64,000 nt of DNA from Paramecium tetraurelia (Eukaryota; Ciliophora; Oligohymenophorea; Peniculida; Parameciidae), in NCBI RefSeq assembly GCF_000165425.1, contig NW_001798992.1:100902-164901 (forward strand). Direction: 5' to 3'. The position numbers were made by a program, and so were the translations under genes. Below, in pieces: positions 54,015 to 64,000 of this stretch (position 1 is its first letter; each line of letters begins with the position of its first letter). The notes under the pieces are model-generated. The model did not search any database. It saw nothing but the letters and a program-made list of their open reading frames with translations, and was not told where the DNA came from.

Positions 54015-55304
54015 AAAAATATAATGTTATTTTTATTTATGTAGGCATAAAATTATTAATCTAAAATCTATGTATATTGATGTTTGATCTATTTTTAGAA
54101 TTGAATTTTAGCTCATCTCCAATTCTTTGTAGAATTCTAGGTTATACTTATTAGGTCAAGCACATCCAAATATTTTCTTTTTTTAATCAACTATATAAAT
54201 TAACTTTTGACCTAAATCATTCTAGTCAAACCTTTCTTATCATTTTGTGAATTTAGAAGTGAAATAATAATAAATACACTTTAAATGTAAAGATTCAGAG
54301 CAAAAACTTAAAAAAATATATTTACATAATTCAATCATAAAAATAATTTTTCAATTAATCAACATTATTATCATAGAATTCCTTAATCTATTAAATCTTT
54401 ATATTAATAACTAATAAACTCTTTTTCCTTATTTGACATTAGAAGATCGATTATATTTTAAATGAAAAAAATTAAAAAAATTGTGAATTATTTGATTAAA
54501 ATTACTATTAATAGAACTTTGGTCATATCAATTATATTAATTTTCTTCTATTCAATAACAGAATGATAATCCTTAATTAGAATTTAGTTAATTGTTCTTT
54601 AATAAAAATAATATTAATAGAATATTCAAGATCAACTGAATTTTCAATAAAAGAATGGTATAGACAATTTTATTATCAATAAATCTAATTATAAGTTCAA
54701 AGTGGAACTGGTTCCATAAATAATAATAAGAATGTTTTAAGCTGAATAAAGCATTATTTTATTTAAATTTTTTTGCTAATCCTGAAAAAAGTAGAAATCT
54801 AAAATTACAATATTGATTTTTCTTTGACTAAAATGAAAAATCTTAAAATTATTGCTAAACTAATTAATTGTCTAATAATTATAATCATTCTATAGAAAAG
54901 GAGAAAATTCAAATAGCATAATCTCATTCTATTGATCAAATATTCATTTTGATGTATATCCTTAGTTTTGAAATTATTATTTTCATTAATTTCCAAATAA
55001 TTGCAAATTATCATAAAATTATATGTTATATAGATTTAATATAAACAAATATTTGCTCTAAATATCATATCAAAATAATATGAGAGAAATAAAATAAATC
55101 CAAATATTAGTAATACCTATAATTGTATTTACAACTAGATTGATATATTAAATATATTTGTATTTGCATAATATTATTTAAAGAAATTAGAGGGAATGAA
55201 GAAACTATTCATCCAATGAATGATGAGATTAATAAAATTGATGGATATGAATTAAGTTAATAAATCACTTATTTAGAAGCATTGAATTTTTAATAAAATA
55301 AACA
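54015..55304. other. long AT-rich gene-poor region
   Basis: About 1.3 kb, A+T above 80% in places, with no supported coding frame on either strand and no recognisable RNA gene. Short frames on both strands look like chance products of low G+C. Confidence 0.55.
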
Positions 55305-56053
55305 TCACATCAAAAATCTCTATTTAAAGAACTTCTTAAGGCTCCAAATCTAATATACTCCAGATGCTAGAAGAACAACTATTTATAGAATTGTAGTTTG
55401 AGTAACTCTTCTACTGATATCAATGGATTGAGTTGTCAATTTATCTTCTTATTCTCGATTCAATTATTAAAGTGAAATGAAATCATCAGTTCTGTTTTTT
55501 AAGGCTGAGATTCTGTCTATCGAATAAATAGTAACATGTGTGTAATACCTTTGATTGATTCAACATGAGTCTTATTTGCAGCATCTTGTAGATTATGATC
55601 AACTCCTTGTTGTATTTTGATGGAGTATTTATACTCATTGACACTCCAAAATTACTTGGACTTAATGACACAGAATTTGTATCTGCCCACTATGTCAAAT
55701 AGATTATATACGTACTTGTTTTAGCAGTGAATGACAATTTGTTCTTTCCTTCCACAGTTTTAGCAGTTTTCACTATGTTGCCATCAGGGCCATACACATT
55801 TAGAGTGATTCCATCTTTAATCATTTTTGGTATGTCTAAGCATAGAATGATCGAGTACCTCTTTTTTCATTTTTGGCCACGCCTTCAGACATCAATTCAT
55901 GATAAATCACTACAATCTAGAGAATTAAGAGATAGAATTTACAGTTTGACTTGGTATTTCATCTGAGAAGCACTTTTCTACTCCTTCCTTAGCATAGAAG
56001 CTGATACATTGATTCAAACTGACTAATAGTGCAATTACAATAAAGTATTTCAT
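55305..56053 (-). CDS. p24/TMED family cargo receptor
   Basis: About 215 residues: signal peptide (MKYFIVIALLVSLNQCISF), GOLD domain with KCFSDEI and GRYKFCVIKSK, a coiled-coil stretch (RISALKNRTDDF, REQEDKL), one transmembrane helix and a cytosolic tail ILQIVV...IWSLKKFFKQRFLM with the FF and KK signals used for COPI/COPII traffic. Four introns of 23-32 nt, all ending TAG, are needed. TAG immediately after KKFFK reads as Gln, so the tail continues five residues to TGA 55305-55307. p24 proteins cycle between ER and Golgi. Confidence 0.9.
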
Positions 56054-56600
56054 ATTAAATGTATTTATTAATAACTCTGTAAAAGTTTAGTATTACTATC
56101 AATTCAAACTACAATTCAGTCTTAATGAAGTTATTCATTAAGAATGAGTTATTGAACAATCTAAAGTAATAAACAGACTTTTTATTAGCAAATCTTTAAA
56201 TAGAAATAAAATAACAAAGAATATATCTTTAAGCACTTGCTCAATGACAAAGCAGTATAAAATAATAGAACATAAGTATGTTTTATCAACAAATTTCTTA
56301 GATTTAAGGTAGATAATATCTTTTAGCCATATAATTTAGAATTGATAAAAATTAACAAAAAAAATAATGAATCAATGAATGATAATTGAAATTCAATACT
56401 TATTATTAGATTTTACAAAGAACAATTGATACAGATATATTGATAAATTAAGCAACAAGCAAAGAAATTTCAATTGTATAAAAAGTGAAATCCTTAAATT
56501 GAAACTTATATTATAGGGAGATGATAGATTACTATGCATTTCAAATAGAGTTAAAATGGAGAATAAATCCCAACATATTATTATAATTTAATTAAAAGAA
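56054..56600. other. AT-rich intergenic region
   Basis: About 550 bp between the start of the p24 gene and the uL6 pseudogene. No feature seen. Confidence 0.5.
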
Positions 56601-57105
56601 ATGTTATATATTCTTACAGAAGAGCAAGTAGAGATTCCAGAGATATTGAAATTAAAGCTAATCAAAGAAAGTTGATGTTAAAGATATTGAAGTTAATTAT
56701 GATTATAGGACCAAGAGGAATCTTGAACAGAAACTTTAAACATGCATCCTTGGATATCTAAGTCCAAAAAGAAATTAAAGAAATAAAGCAAATAGGACTA
56801 ATCAAGATTGAATATTAGGATGTGGTATAATACAGCAAGCAAAGATTTTAAGTAAAATCAATTGCTGCTTAAATAAAGAATATGATTAGAGGTATTACTT
56901 CAGGAGTTGTGATCACTAGAAAAGAAGCTGAAGAAAAGAGTAGAACAAATAATTCAAATTATTAGATGTCTTGATCTTAAGCGCTAATGATCTTAATAAT
57001 GTTTCATTAACATGTGCTTTAATTCATTAAGCTTGTGCAGTTAAAAATAAAGATATTAGATGATTCTTGGATGAAATCTATGTCTCAGAAAAAGTTTGGA
57101 AGTTT
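56601..57105 (+). pseudogene. RPL9: pseudogene of ribosomal protein uL6 (RPL9) with internal deletion
   Basis: Three recognisable pieces of uL6 in order: a start like LTEEQVEIPE, then IEIKANQRKL and IIGPRGILNRNFKHASLDI with IKNMIRGITSG, then a C-terminal block ILSANDLNNVSLTCALI followed by ACAVKNKDIR and FLDEIYVSEK. The pieces are in different frames. About 45 residues after MIRGITSG (the FRYKMR...FLGEK part of the family) are absent, and a TGA (57061-57063) replaces the Arg/Lys codon after KDIR. No tiny intron explains the breaks. Confidence 0.8.
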
Positions 57106-57170
57106 GATATTTAATAATAAATTTAATATGGAATGCATCACTATTATTTGTGGTTATGTAAATAATTGTA

Positions 57171-58515
57171 TCATATTTCTTCCACTTTGTAATCATGATT
57201 TTCGAAGAAATTGATTTCTTTCTTCTTTCTTGAATTATACTTTTCTAAGAATCTTAACCTATTGCTAACGATTCTTTCAATAAGTTCATCAGCAGTCTGT
57301 TTGTTGACTGCCTAGATTTATTAATAGATTCCCAATTTAATTGGTAACTCATAAGGATCATCGACGGTCTTTTAGGAACAAGTACCTTCTACAACCAAAT
57401 CAATTTTGAAATTTTTGATTAATTGTTCATTCACCTTATATGGAACTCCCATTATAACTTCGTCTACGAATTTAATTGCCAATAAATTTAAGACTCTCTC
57501 TTACAAATTTAAAATTGGATAGTTTTTCCCTTTTATTTTGTTAATTGTCTAAAAATGTATACATGTCTATACCTCATTGTCATACACTCCAACATACAAG
57601 AAATCTCCCAACTCCTTGGCTTTTCTTAAAACATCAACATGGCCCTGATGCAGAATGTCGAATGATCCATCAATATACACGATCTTATCACCAGGTTTAG
57701 GTTTCTTGTTGTTACTAAATTGCATGATTCTCCTGGTTGTGTTCAGTATTTTGTTATTTAAGGTTTGTTCAATTGAAACTTGGTCTATCTCAAGAGAATT
57801 GATATTGGAAGCTTCGACGACAGTTTACTTCTAGAATACTTTCTGAAAATATGGAATTCAAAAATTACCTTCTCCTCCCACATAACTTCTTTGGTCATTA
57901 ACAACATTCTACCCACTATGTCTGTAGTACTGATTCCTTCTGTTCTTTTGAAGATTCTAAAAAATATGGAATGATCAAAAATTACTTCATTCTTTTTGCA
58001 TCCTTGAATGGTTAATACGCATCTTTGCCATCAGCAGTTTGGACTAAGTCATCTCCATGGGCAACGTGTGAACAAGAGTGTCTATCTATCTATTCAATTG
58101 TTGGGTCGTATGTTTCCTGGATAACTACTTCATCCACCCACTTGCAGGCACTGGCTAGGGCCAATCGTTCCTCATCAGTCATAATTGGAGGTCCTTTTGC
58201 TTTGGCTATTGCATCAGATTTGATCACTCCGACAACCAAGGTCTCACATAATTCTTTGGCTTGACGAAGTGCGTTGAAATGTCCAGAGTGCATTAGGTCG
58301 AAACATCCATCGAAATATAATCTCTTGACTTTCTCTTCGCCATAACTCGAAGATGGGAGTTAAGATAAAAAGAGGTCAGCCTGTTCTTTAGACATGTCCC
58401 TTATGTGAGCATACTGTGCACTGTATTGTTTAGCAAGTTGCTATATCTTTTGTGCTTGCTCAGTTTTAAGAATATGATCTATAAAAAACAATGTATGGAG
58501 GTTATTTTAATCCAT
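57171..58515 (-). CDS. PCYT2: ethanolamine-phosphate cytidylyltransferase
   Basis: About 420 residues with two cytidylyltransferase domains, the arrangement specific to CTP:phosphoethanolamine cytidylyltransferase of the Kennedy pathway (makes CDP-ethanolamine for phosphatidylethanolamine). The first domain has FDGCFDLMHSGHFNALRQAK; the second has IDGSFDILHQGHVDVLRKAK. Both HxGH motifs are intact. A domain-1 block GVIKSDAIAKAKGPPIM is followed by MTDEERLALASACKW. Introns: 29 nt (TAG), 26 nt (CAG) and 24 nt (TAG). Start ATG 58515; an N-terminal extension of about 70 residues precedes the first catalytic domain. TGA 57171-57173. Divergent from the next gene, 95 bp between ATGs. Confidence 0.92.
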
Positions 58516-58610
58516 TTATTTTAATTTCGATATTAATTCTTTTTCATTAGCATTATAACATAGATGCCTTGATTAATCAATAAATAATTAAAATAATCAC
58601 CATAACTAGT
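58516..58610. promoter_or_regulatory. 95-bp shared upstream region of divergent genes
   Basis: AT-rich DNA between the PCYT2 ATG (minus) and the ATG at 58611 (plus); must contain both promoters. No motif identified. Confidence 0.4.
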
Positions 58611-59509
58611 ATGTCTACAATTGAGAAAGCTATTTAGTAATTAAGAAAACAATATGAGTATACACATAATTCAACTGAAATTCATTCAAATGCATCATTC
58701 TTTGAAGAAGAAAGAAGTGAACATTATTAAGATGATGACTTATCTTGGCAAGAAGACTTCCCAGATTATTTGTAGATGTCCTCTTGCTAGTTGGATAGTG
58801 TATGCTATGCTATTTAAATATTTAGTCCCTTCTGCCACTTCAAAGCTCGGAAAGCAGTAAAAAATTCTCTACTAATCCGACCTAAACTCTCGTGAGAGGC
58901 TAAGGCTACTTTGTCTAAGAAATTGTTGATGATGTTAATGAATATATTAACAATAACAATTCTTAAACTGGCAAGGGCATTGCCATTCACGTGCGTGGAC
59001 AAGGATCCATAGGTATATCAACCAAAAAAGGGAAAAAATTAGAAAAATACAATAAAAAAAAAATTCAGAATCTTAATAATCAAATAAATATTAATAATAA
59101 TAATGCATTAGAATCATAATCACAACAATAGTCTTCATCAAATCAACCTTCCCCCTCACAATCAAACGATTAATAGAATAAATAAATTTGCTAGAGCCAA
59201 AAAGTCATACTTGCATATCTGATGGTAGAAAGTGATGTATCAAAACAAGCTTAATAAAGAGCAGAAAATTTCATTTAAAAATATATGCAAAATGAGAATA
59301 ATTTAGAAAATCTCCAAAATATTTAAGAAGCTTATAAAATAATGCTTCTACCTGAATAGGTAATACAGTAGCTTGCTCAAGCTCTAAGCTAGGAAGAACG
59401 AATGTTATACCTGAATTTATCTTTGCATCGACTCAATTTATAGAATAATAGGCATCCATTTGCTGCAAAGGCAGCAGCGAAGATAACGAAATAAATTAAA
59501 ATTTGTTGA
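58611..59509 (+). CDS. Q/N-rich protein of unknown function
   Basis: About 290 residues once a 26-nt intron near 58796-58821 (GTATGC...TTTAG) is removed; without it a TGA follows shortly. The N-terminus is acidic (FFEEERSEHYQDDD). The middle is basic and carries a long Asn/Gln/Ser low-complexity stretch. The C-terminal part is helical, with Leu-rich segments (EEAYK-type and LAQALSQEERMLYLNLSLHRL). No domain recognised. Confidence 0.6.
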
Positions 59510-59883
59510 TGAAAATAAAGTCACACAACAGGAAAGAACAATGAGGGCTTAAGTATATATGTGGTTCTCATGAACAAAATATTATCATATATAAATTTAA
59601 CCATTAATCTTGTTTCCATTCAGTAGAATGTAATCTTAATCGTATGAAGTAAAACCTCAATCTTTTTTAATTCAATTTAAGGCATTCTTTTATTTTTTAA
59701 ATGCAATTCTTTACTTTGCTTTTGAAGTTCTGACAGAATGAAGCCTATTGCTGTTGAGTTAGATCACCATTTTCTAATAAATAAGGGATTTACCTGCTGT
59801 TATTTAACTTCTATACACAAAAGCATAGATTGGTAATTTTATTAATATTATAAATTTAATGCATTGAAACTATTATAAATATA
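59510..59883. other. AT-rich intergenic region
   Basis: About 370 bp before the histidine kinase gene; no supported frame. Confidence 0.5.
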
Positions 59884-62602
59884 ATGCAATTAAATTGGAA
59901 ATTAATTTAGTACTATTCAACAAACACTATCAATGTTGCTATCGGACTGCTTTTATATTTATATGATGTTAGTTTAATATTTTCACTTGTACTACTTATT
60001 TTGAATGGAATAGTATTGTTACTCAGCATATTGATCATTCAAAAACAAAAAAAGTTGATTCCAAAAAAATACTTTCAACAATTTATGAATCTTACTCTAA
60101 GTGTTCATATATCGTATTGCTGTTTTTTAGATAAGGATTTAGCTAGAATAACTTATATTTTATTGAAAGCATTAGAAATATAAATGGTCAAAAAATAATC
60201 AATAATAAAATCCTTATTATTGCATCTTGCTTACAATATTTTATTCTTTATCTTATTCATAATCCACAAGGAAAATGCAATCTCGTATGTTGTCACAGTT
60301 TATTGTACTCTATTGCTAATTAAGATAAAGTACTCTTCGATAAATCAAGAAAATTAAGAATTCGAATTGCCAGCACAAATGACAAAACCCACACAAAGAA
60401 ACTCTGAAATTATCAATTTAATATAAGATTCAATAAGCAATTCTTGGTTGATTCGATTACAAAATATACCAGTGGGCATTATGATAGTTAAAAAGAATAA
60501 TCTTTAAATCATGTTCTAAAACCAGTCTCTGCTTTAAATGTTTGACGGCATTAAGGACATACCCAAATTTCTAATGAACGAATTACAATTCAAACTTCAA
60601 ATCAAAAGAAAGAGGAAATAAGTTAAAGAGACAAGTATTAAACTACCGAAGCAATCTCCTAAACAATACAACAGTATTCCGTAGTTTTTTAGTTGCAACA
60701 AGGTGCCCAGTGTTTAGAGACTTCCTAACACTTTAAATGAAATATTGGTGGAATTATAAAATGGCAATCTGGATTAATTTTATTCAAAGGAAAACAATCT
60801 AGAACTTTTAGCTTAATTGTCAAAATCCAAGTATTCATCCTTTCAGGAGGAAGACTATACAAGATAGATCTAATGCAAGATATTTTGCGGTTAGAACGAT
60901 AATGAATACTTGATCATAATGGATGATATCTCACTGCAAAGCTACTTATAGAAGTTGGAGACTAGGGAGAAATTCTAAGTCAGAATTATTGATTCCTTCT
61001 CCCATGAATTGAGAACTCCATTGAATAGCGCCAAATTATTTTTAGATGGCCTTATTAATGATCCAAGCATCAACGAGAATCACAAATATAATTTTATCTA
61101 TCCTGCTTCCAATGCCCTGAAGTTATAAGCTTATTTAATTAGGGATATTATAGATTTTATCTAATTCCATTCACAAATTATCAAATATAAGTTTGAAGAA
61201 TTTAATTTTGAAGATATAGTCTAAGAAGTAAATGATTTATTTAGACCAATACTCTAAATGAAATACCTTGGATTACACATCATTGTAAAAAACACTGTCC
61301 CTCCATTAATCTACTCAGATTTCGATAGAATCATGCAGATCTTAGTCAATTTAATCTCAAATTCAATCAAATTTTCTGAGAGAGGATTGATTACCTTAGA
61401 AATATCATGCTATGATTCAACTCTAACCTTTTGTGTTAAGGATCAAGGTGTTGGGATAGAAAGTGATTAGTTGCAAAAAATCTAAGAGTTCTTAAAGTCC
61501 TTTAATCAAAACAGAGATTTTTCATGTCATGATGAGTGGTAAGGTTTGGGATTACTTGTCAGCCAAATGAATTTGTTCAAGTTAGCCCCGTTAAACAAAA
61601 CCTATTTGAAAATAAACTCTACTGGCTTAGGCGAAGGTACTTAAGTCACCTTTAAAATTAGGACAACTTAAACTTCAAATACTCAAATATTAGGAACTAC
61701 TATCAAAAGGTAGAGTTTAAGAACTGCATATACAGTCCCTGATCTCTGTATGGGAATTTAAGGGATCTTAATAATTAATAATCCTAAAACGGATGATTTG
61801 ATGATTGATAAAAAGCTTTAATAGATTCCGATTAGACATCATTCTTCAATTGCTAATTATTTTCGCCCTTAATAATCCACAGGGTTGTTAAATTAGTATG
61901 TGTAACCAGAAACAGATCTTTAAGATGAGGACACTCAAAGAGGAAATCTTTAAGGCAATGTAATAAAGTTGAATAGCTCAGCCAAAATATTCTATACCTT
62001 TATCAATAATAAAGAATTAAGGGAAAAATCTATTAAAAGAAGAAAAAAGTCCTCATTTAGTATTTCAGAAATTGATATATAATCAAGCAAACGACCAAAC
62101 ACATTAATCTCAAGACTTATTTAAAGGGAGGAACAAGAAATAGAAATGGAAGAGAAGTTTGACAACTTATAATTCCCTTGTTAATGTGCTAGAATTTTAT
62201 CAGTAGATGATGATCTCTTCAATCAAAAAGCATTATAAGTGATAATTGGCCAAATGGGATTTAGATTATTAATAGTAATATTCATTTCATTTTTAGGCAT
62301 ATAATGGTTATTAGGCTGTTGAATTAATATAAAACACTGAAAAATGCTCTGAATCATGTAAGTTGTTCCACTTTATTTTGATGGACTGCTAGATGCCCAT
62401 TATGGATGGGTGGACAACCACAAAAGTCCTAATGGATCTCATTAGAGATAAGCAGGTTCCAGATATCCCCATAATAGGTTTGACTGCATTTAATTCAACA
62501 GAAGATATCAATAGATGCTTTGAGGTTGGTATGAGAGATGTATTGACGAAACCTTTAAATATTAATTAGCTAAAGCAAGCATTACTAAAATTATTTAATT
62601 GA
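59884..62602 (+). CDS. membrane hybrid histidine kinase with receiver domain
   Basis: About 898 residues, two-component phosphorelay sensor. The N-terminus has several hydrophobic segments (e.g. LLLSILIIQ). A linker follows, then a dimerisation/H-box IDSFSHELRTPLNS (nt about 60990), N-box LVNLISNSIKFSE, G-box KDQGVGIESD and a second G motif (GLGEGT). A C-terminal receiver has the acidic pair SVDDD, phospho-acceptor LMDCLMPIMDGW, LTAF and KPL. A 22-nt intron (about 62275-62296) lies in the receiver. Hybrid kinases of this kind are common in ciliates and other protists but absent from animals. The signal sensed cannot be told. TGA 62600-62602; the ATG choice (59884) is the first in frame. Confidence 0.9.
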
Positions 62603-63112
62603 TCCATGTATTATTTTATTTACTGCTTATACTAAAATAACAAATATTGTAAGAATATTTCTCTAGAGTTCATATCCTTGTATTTAGATTTGCAATTATT
62701 TCAAGACATATGGATATAGAATAAAGTTCTTCCATATTTAGTATGTTTTCTTTGGAAAGAATATTTTCATTAATGGATTCACTGAATATTTTCTTCTTCT
62801 CTAATTATTCCTCTCATGCTTATGATTTTGAATTTTCAGATTTCTTGATGTAATTTATTTTAATGACAATTTGGCACATTCATTATTAATTAATAAGCAT
62901 TAAAATCTAAAGTCTATTTCAACCAAAGTAATAAAATTCATCTAATATTATTTTTATATCTGATTCATAAGCAGAGATGTTGATTTATATTGTGTATTGA
63001 TATTTTTTATATTTTTATGCATTTTGTATATGTAGAAGAATAAATTATATGCTTTTCATTTCATAAAATAAAGAAAAAGATTTAATTTATTTTGAATTAA
63101 AATAAAGTTCAT
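62603..63112. other. AT-rich intergenic region
   Basis: About 510 bp with no supported frame; the last 50 bp act as upstream region of the eS24 gene. Confidence 0.5.
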
Positions 63113-63616
63113 ATGACATTCATCGTGAAAACAAGAAAAGTTCTTTTAAAATAAAGTCTTGAAATAAGAAGATAATTAGTAAGCCAATTTATTAAATTAA
63201 AAAGAGTGTTGAATTGCTTCATCCAAATAAGCCAACTCCATCATAAGAATCAGTTGTCAAGGAATTGGCTAGCAAGTATAAAGCTGATGAGAGAAATGTT
63301 GTTGTCTATGGCCTCAGAACAACATTCGGAGGTAACAGAACTACTGGATTTGCTCTCATTTATGACACTTAATAGTATAGCAATAATTAAATAATTCAGG
63401 TATTTACTTAAATTCGAACCAAAATTCAGATTGAGAAGAAGAGGAATTATCCCTAAAAGAGATGGAAGCAGAAAGGGATGGAAAGAAGTCAAATCAAAGT
63501 TAAAGAAGACCAGAGGTGCAGAAAAAACAAAGATTTATATGTCAAGAAAAACAGACAAGAGAGAAGTCATAAGAGCTTAAAAGGAAACTTATCTTAAGGG
63601 TTTTGTTGGAAAATGA
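63113..63616 (+). CDS. RPS24: ribosomal protein eS24
   Basis: 40S ribosomal protein, about 150 residues: [14 protein letters not shown] start, [51 protein letters not shown] and a basic C-terminal tail. Introns 63179-63204 (26 nt, ends AAG) and 63375-63399 (25 nt, ends CAG) are both required and give an uninterrupted match to the family, so they are good evidence that 3' splice sites need not be TAG here. TGA 63614-63616. The C-terminal extension after KKTRG is longer than in most eukaryotes. Confidence 0.95.
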
Positions 63617-63805
63617 TGATCATAAATATTAATAGTACATTATAATAAAACAAACTAATAATAATTAGCATATTTTCATATTGTATTTATTATGTGATAC
63701 TGATCCTTTTAATAAGCTTCAATAATTAGTATAATTTATGAAGGATTAATTATTTATCTCTCATAATGATTTTATTTTAATTCGTTTTTAATATTTTAAT
63801 TTATT

Positions 63806-64000
63806 ATGAAATTCGGAGTTCTGTTGTTGATTTTCTCGACTCTAGGCATATTTGCTAAGGATGTTACGAAAATTCATGATTGGGTATCAAAGAACATTCA
63901 ATCTCTTGAGAAATATATATAAGAAACCGATATGACAAGCGATATTCTGTTAGGCGTTCAAAGAAATGATAAAGGCAAAAAGTAAATCTCCATCCTTAAA
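63806..64000 (+). CDS. secreted protein, 5' part only
   Basis: Frame from ATG 63806 running off the window. Residues 1-18 (MKFGVLLLIFSTLGIFAK) form a clear signal peptide, followed by DVTKIHDWVSKNIQSL. No domain recognised in the 65 residues visible. Confidence 0.6.

Noticed and set aside
58025-58264. Plus-strand 79-residue frame
   Set aside because: Antisense to the first cytidylyltransferase domain of PCYT2.

Overview
The window looks like macronuclear DNA of a ciliate, most likely Paramecium. It is about 70% A+T, genes are tightly packed, and long conserved proteins read only if TAA and TAG encode glutamine and TGA is the single stop. Genes are cut by introns of about 19-31 nt that begin GTA (rarely GTT or GTC). 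Because of this, ordinary stop-to-stop ORFs show only fragments; the models below were read by hand in the ciliate code across the introns. The species was not determined.

Layout. 1-23 kb: a four-repeat voltage-gated cation channel (+), a CBM20/trehalose-phosphate synthase-like protein (+), a Rab5-type GTPase (+), a small tail-anchored protein (-), a cyclic-nucleotide-binding-type K+ channel (+) and a second four-repeat channel (-) that meets the K+ channel tail to tail. 23-30 kb: a Ser/Asp-rich protein (-), a gene-poor stretch with a degenerate tRNA-like element, two membrane proteins of unknown function (+), and an FCP1/SCP-type phosphatase with a long Q-rich N-terminus (-). 30-38.5 kb: a HEAT-repeat giant resembling MROH1 (+), a calcium-dependent protein kinase (-), a SAS-6-like centriolar/axonemal protein (-) and a damaged ABHD11-type hydrolase (-). 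38.6-47.3 kb: the ciliary protein CFAP47 (+). 47.4-54 kb: a small CX9C mitochondrial-type protein (-), a RING/zinc-finger protein (-), a divergent beta-like tubulin (+), an AGC/STK32-like kinase (-) and a MORN-repeat protein (-). 55-64 kb: a p24/TMED cargo receptor (-), a ribosomal uL6 pseudogene (+), ethanolamine-phosphate cytidylyltransferase (-), a ciliate-specific Q/N-rich protein (+), a hybrid histidine kinase (+), ribosomal protein eS24 (+) and the start of a secreted protein (+).

There is no operon logic, but many genes serve ciliary excitability and structure (channels, CDPK, tubulin, SAS6L, CFAP47). Neighbouring genes sit 40-100 bp apart, including short shared upstream regions between divergent genes.

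The most notable points are: two channels with an all-aspartate selectivity ring flanking a K+ channel; repeated use of 3' splice sites other than TAG; a trehalose-phosphate-type protein whose phosphatase nucleophile motif is substituted; and several genes that appear broken (ABHD11-like, MORN, uL6, possibly CFAP47). The broken genes may reflect pseudogenes, retained germline segments or assembly indels; sequence alone cannot decide.
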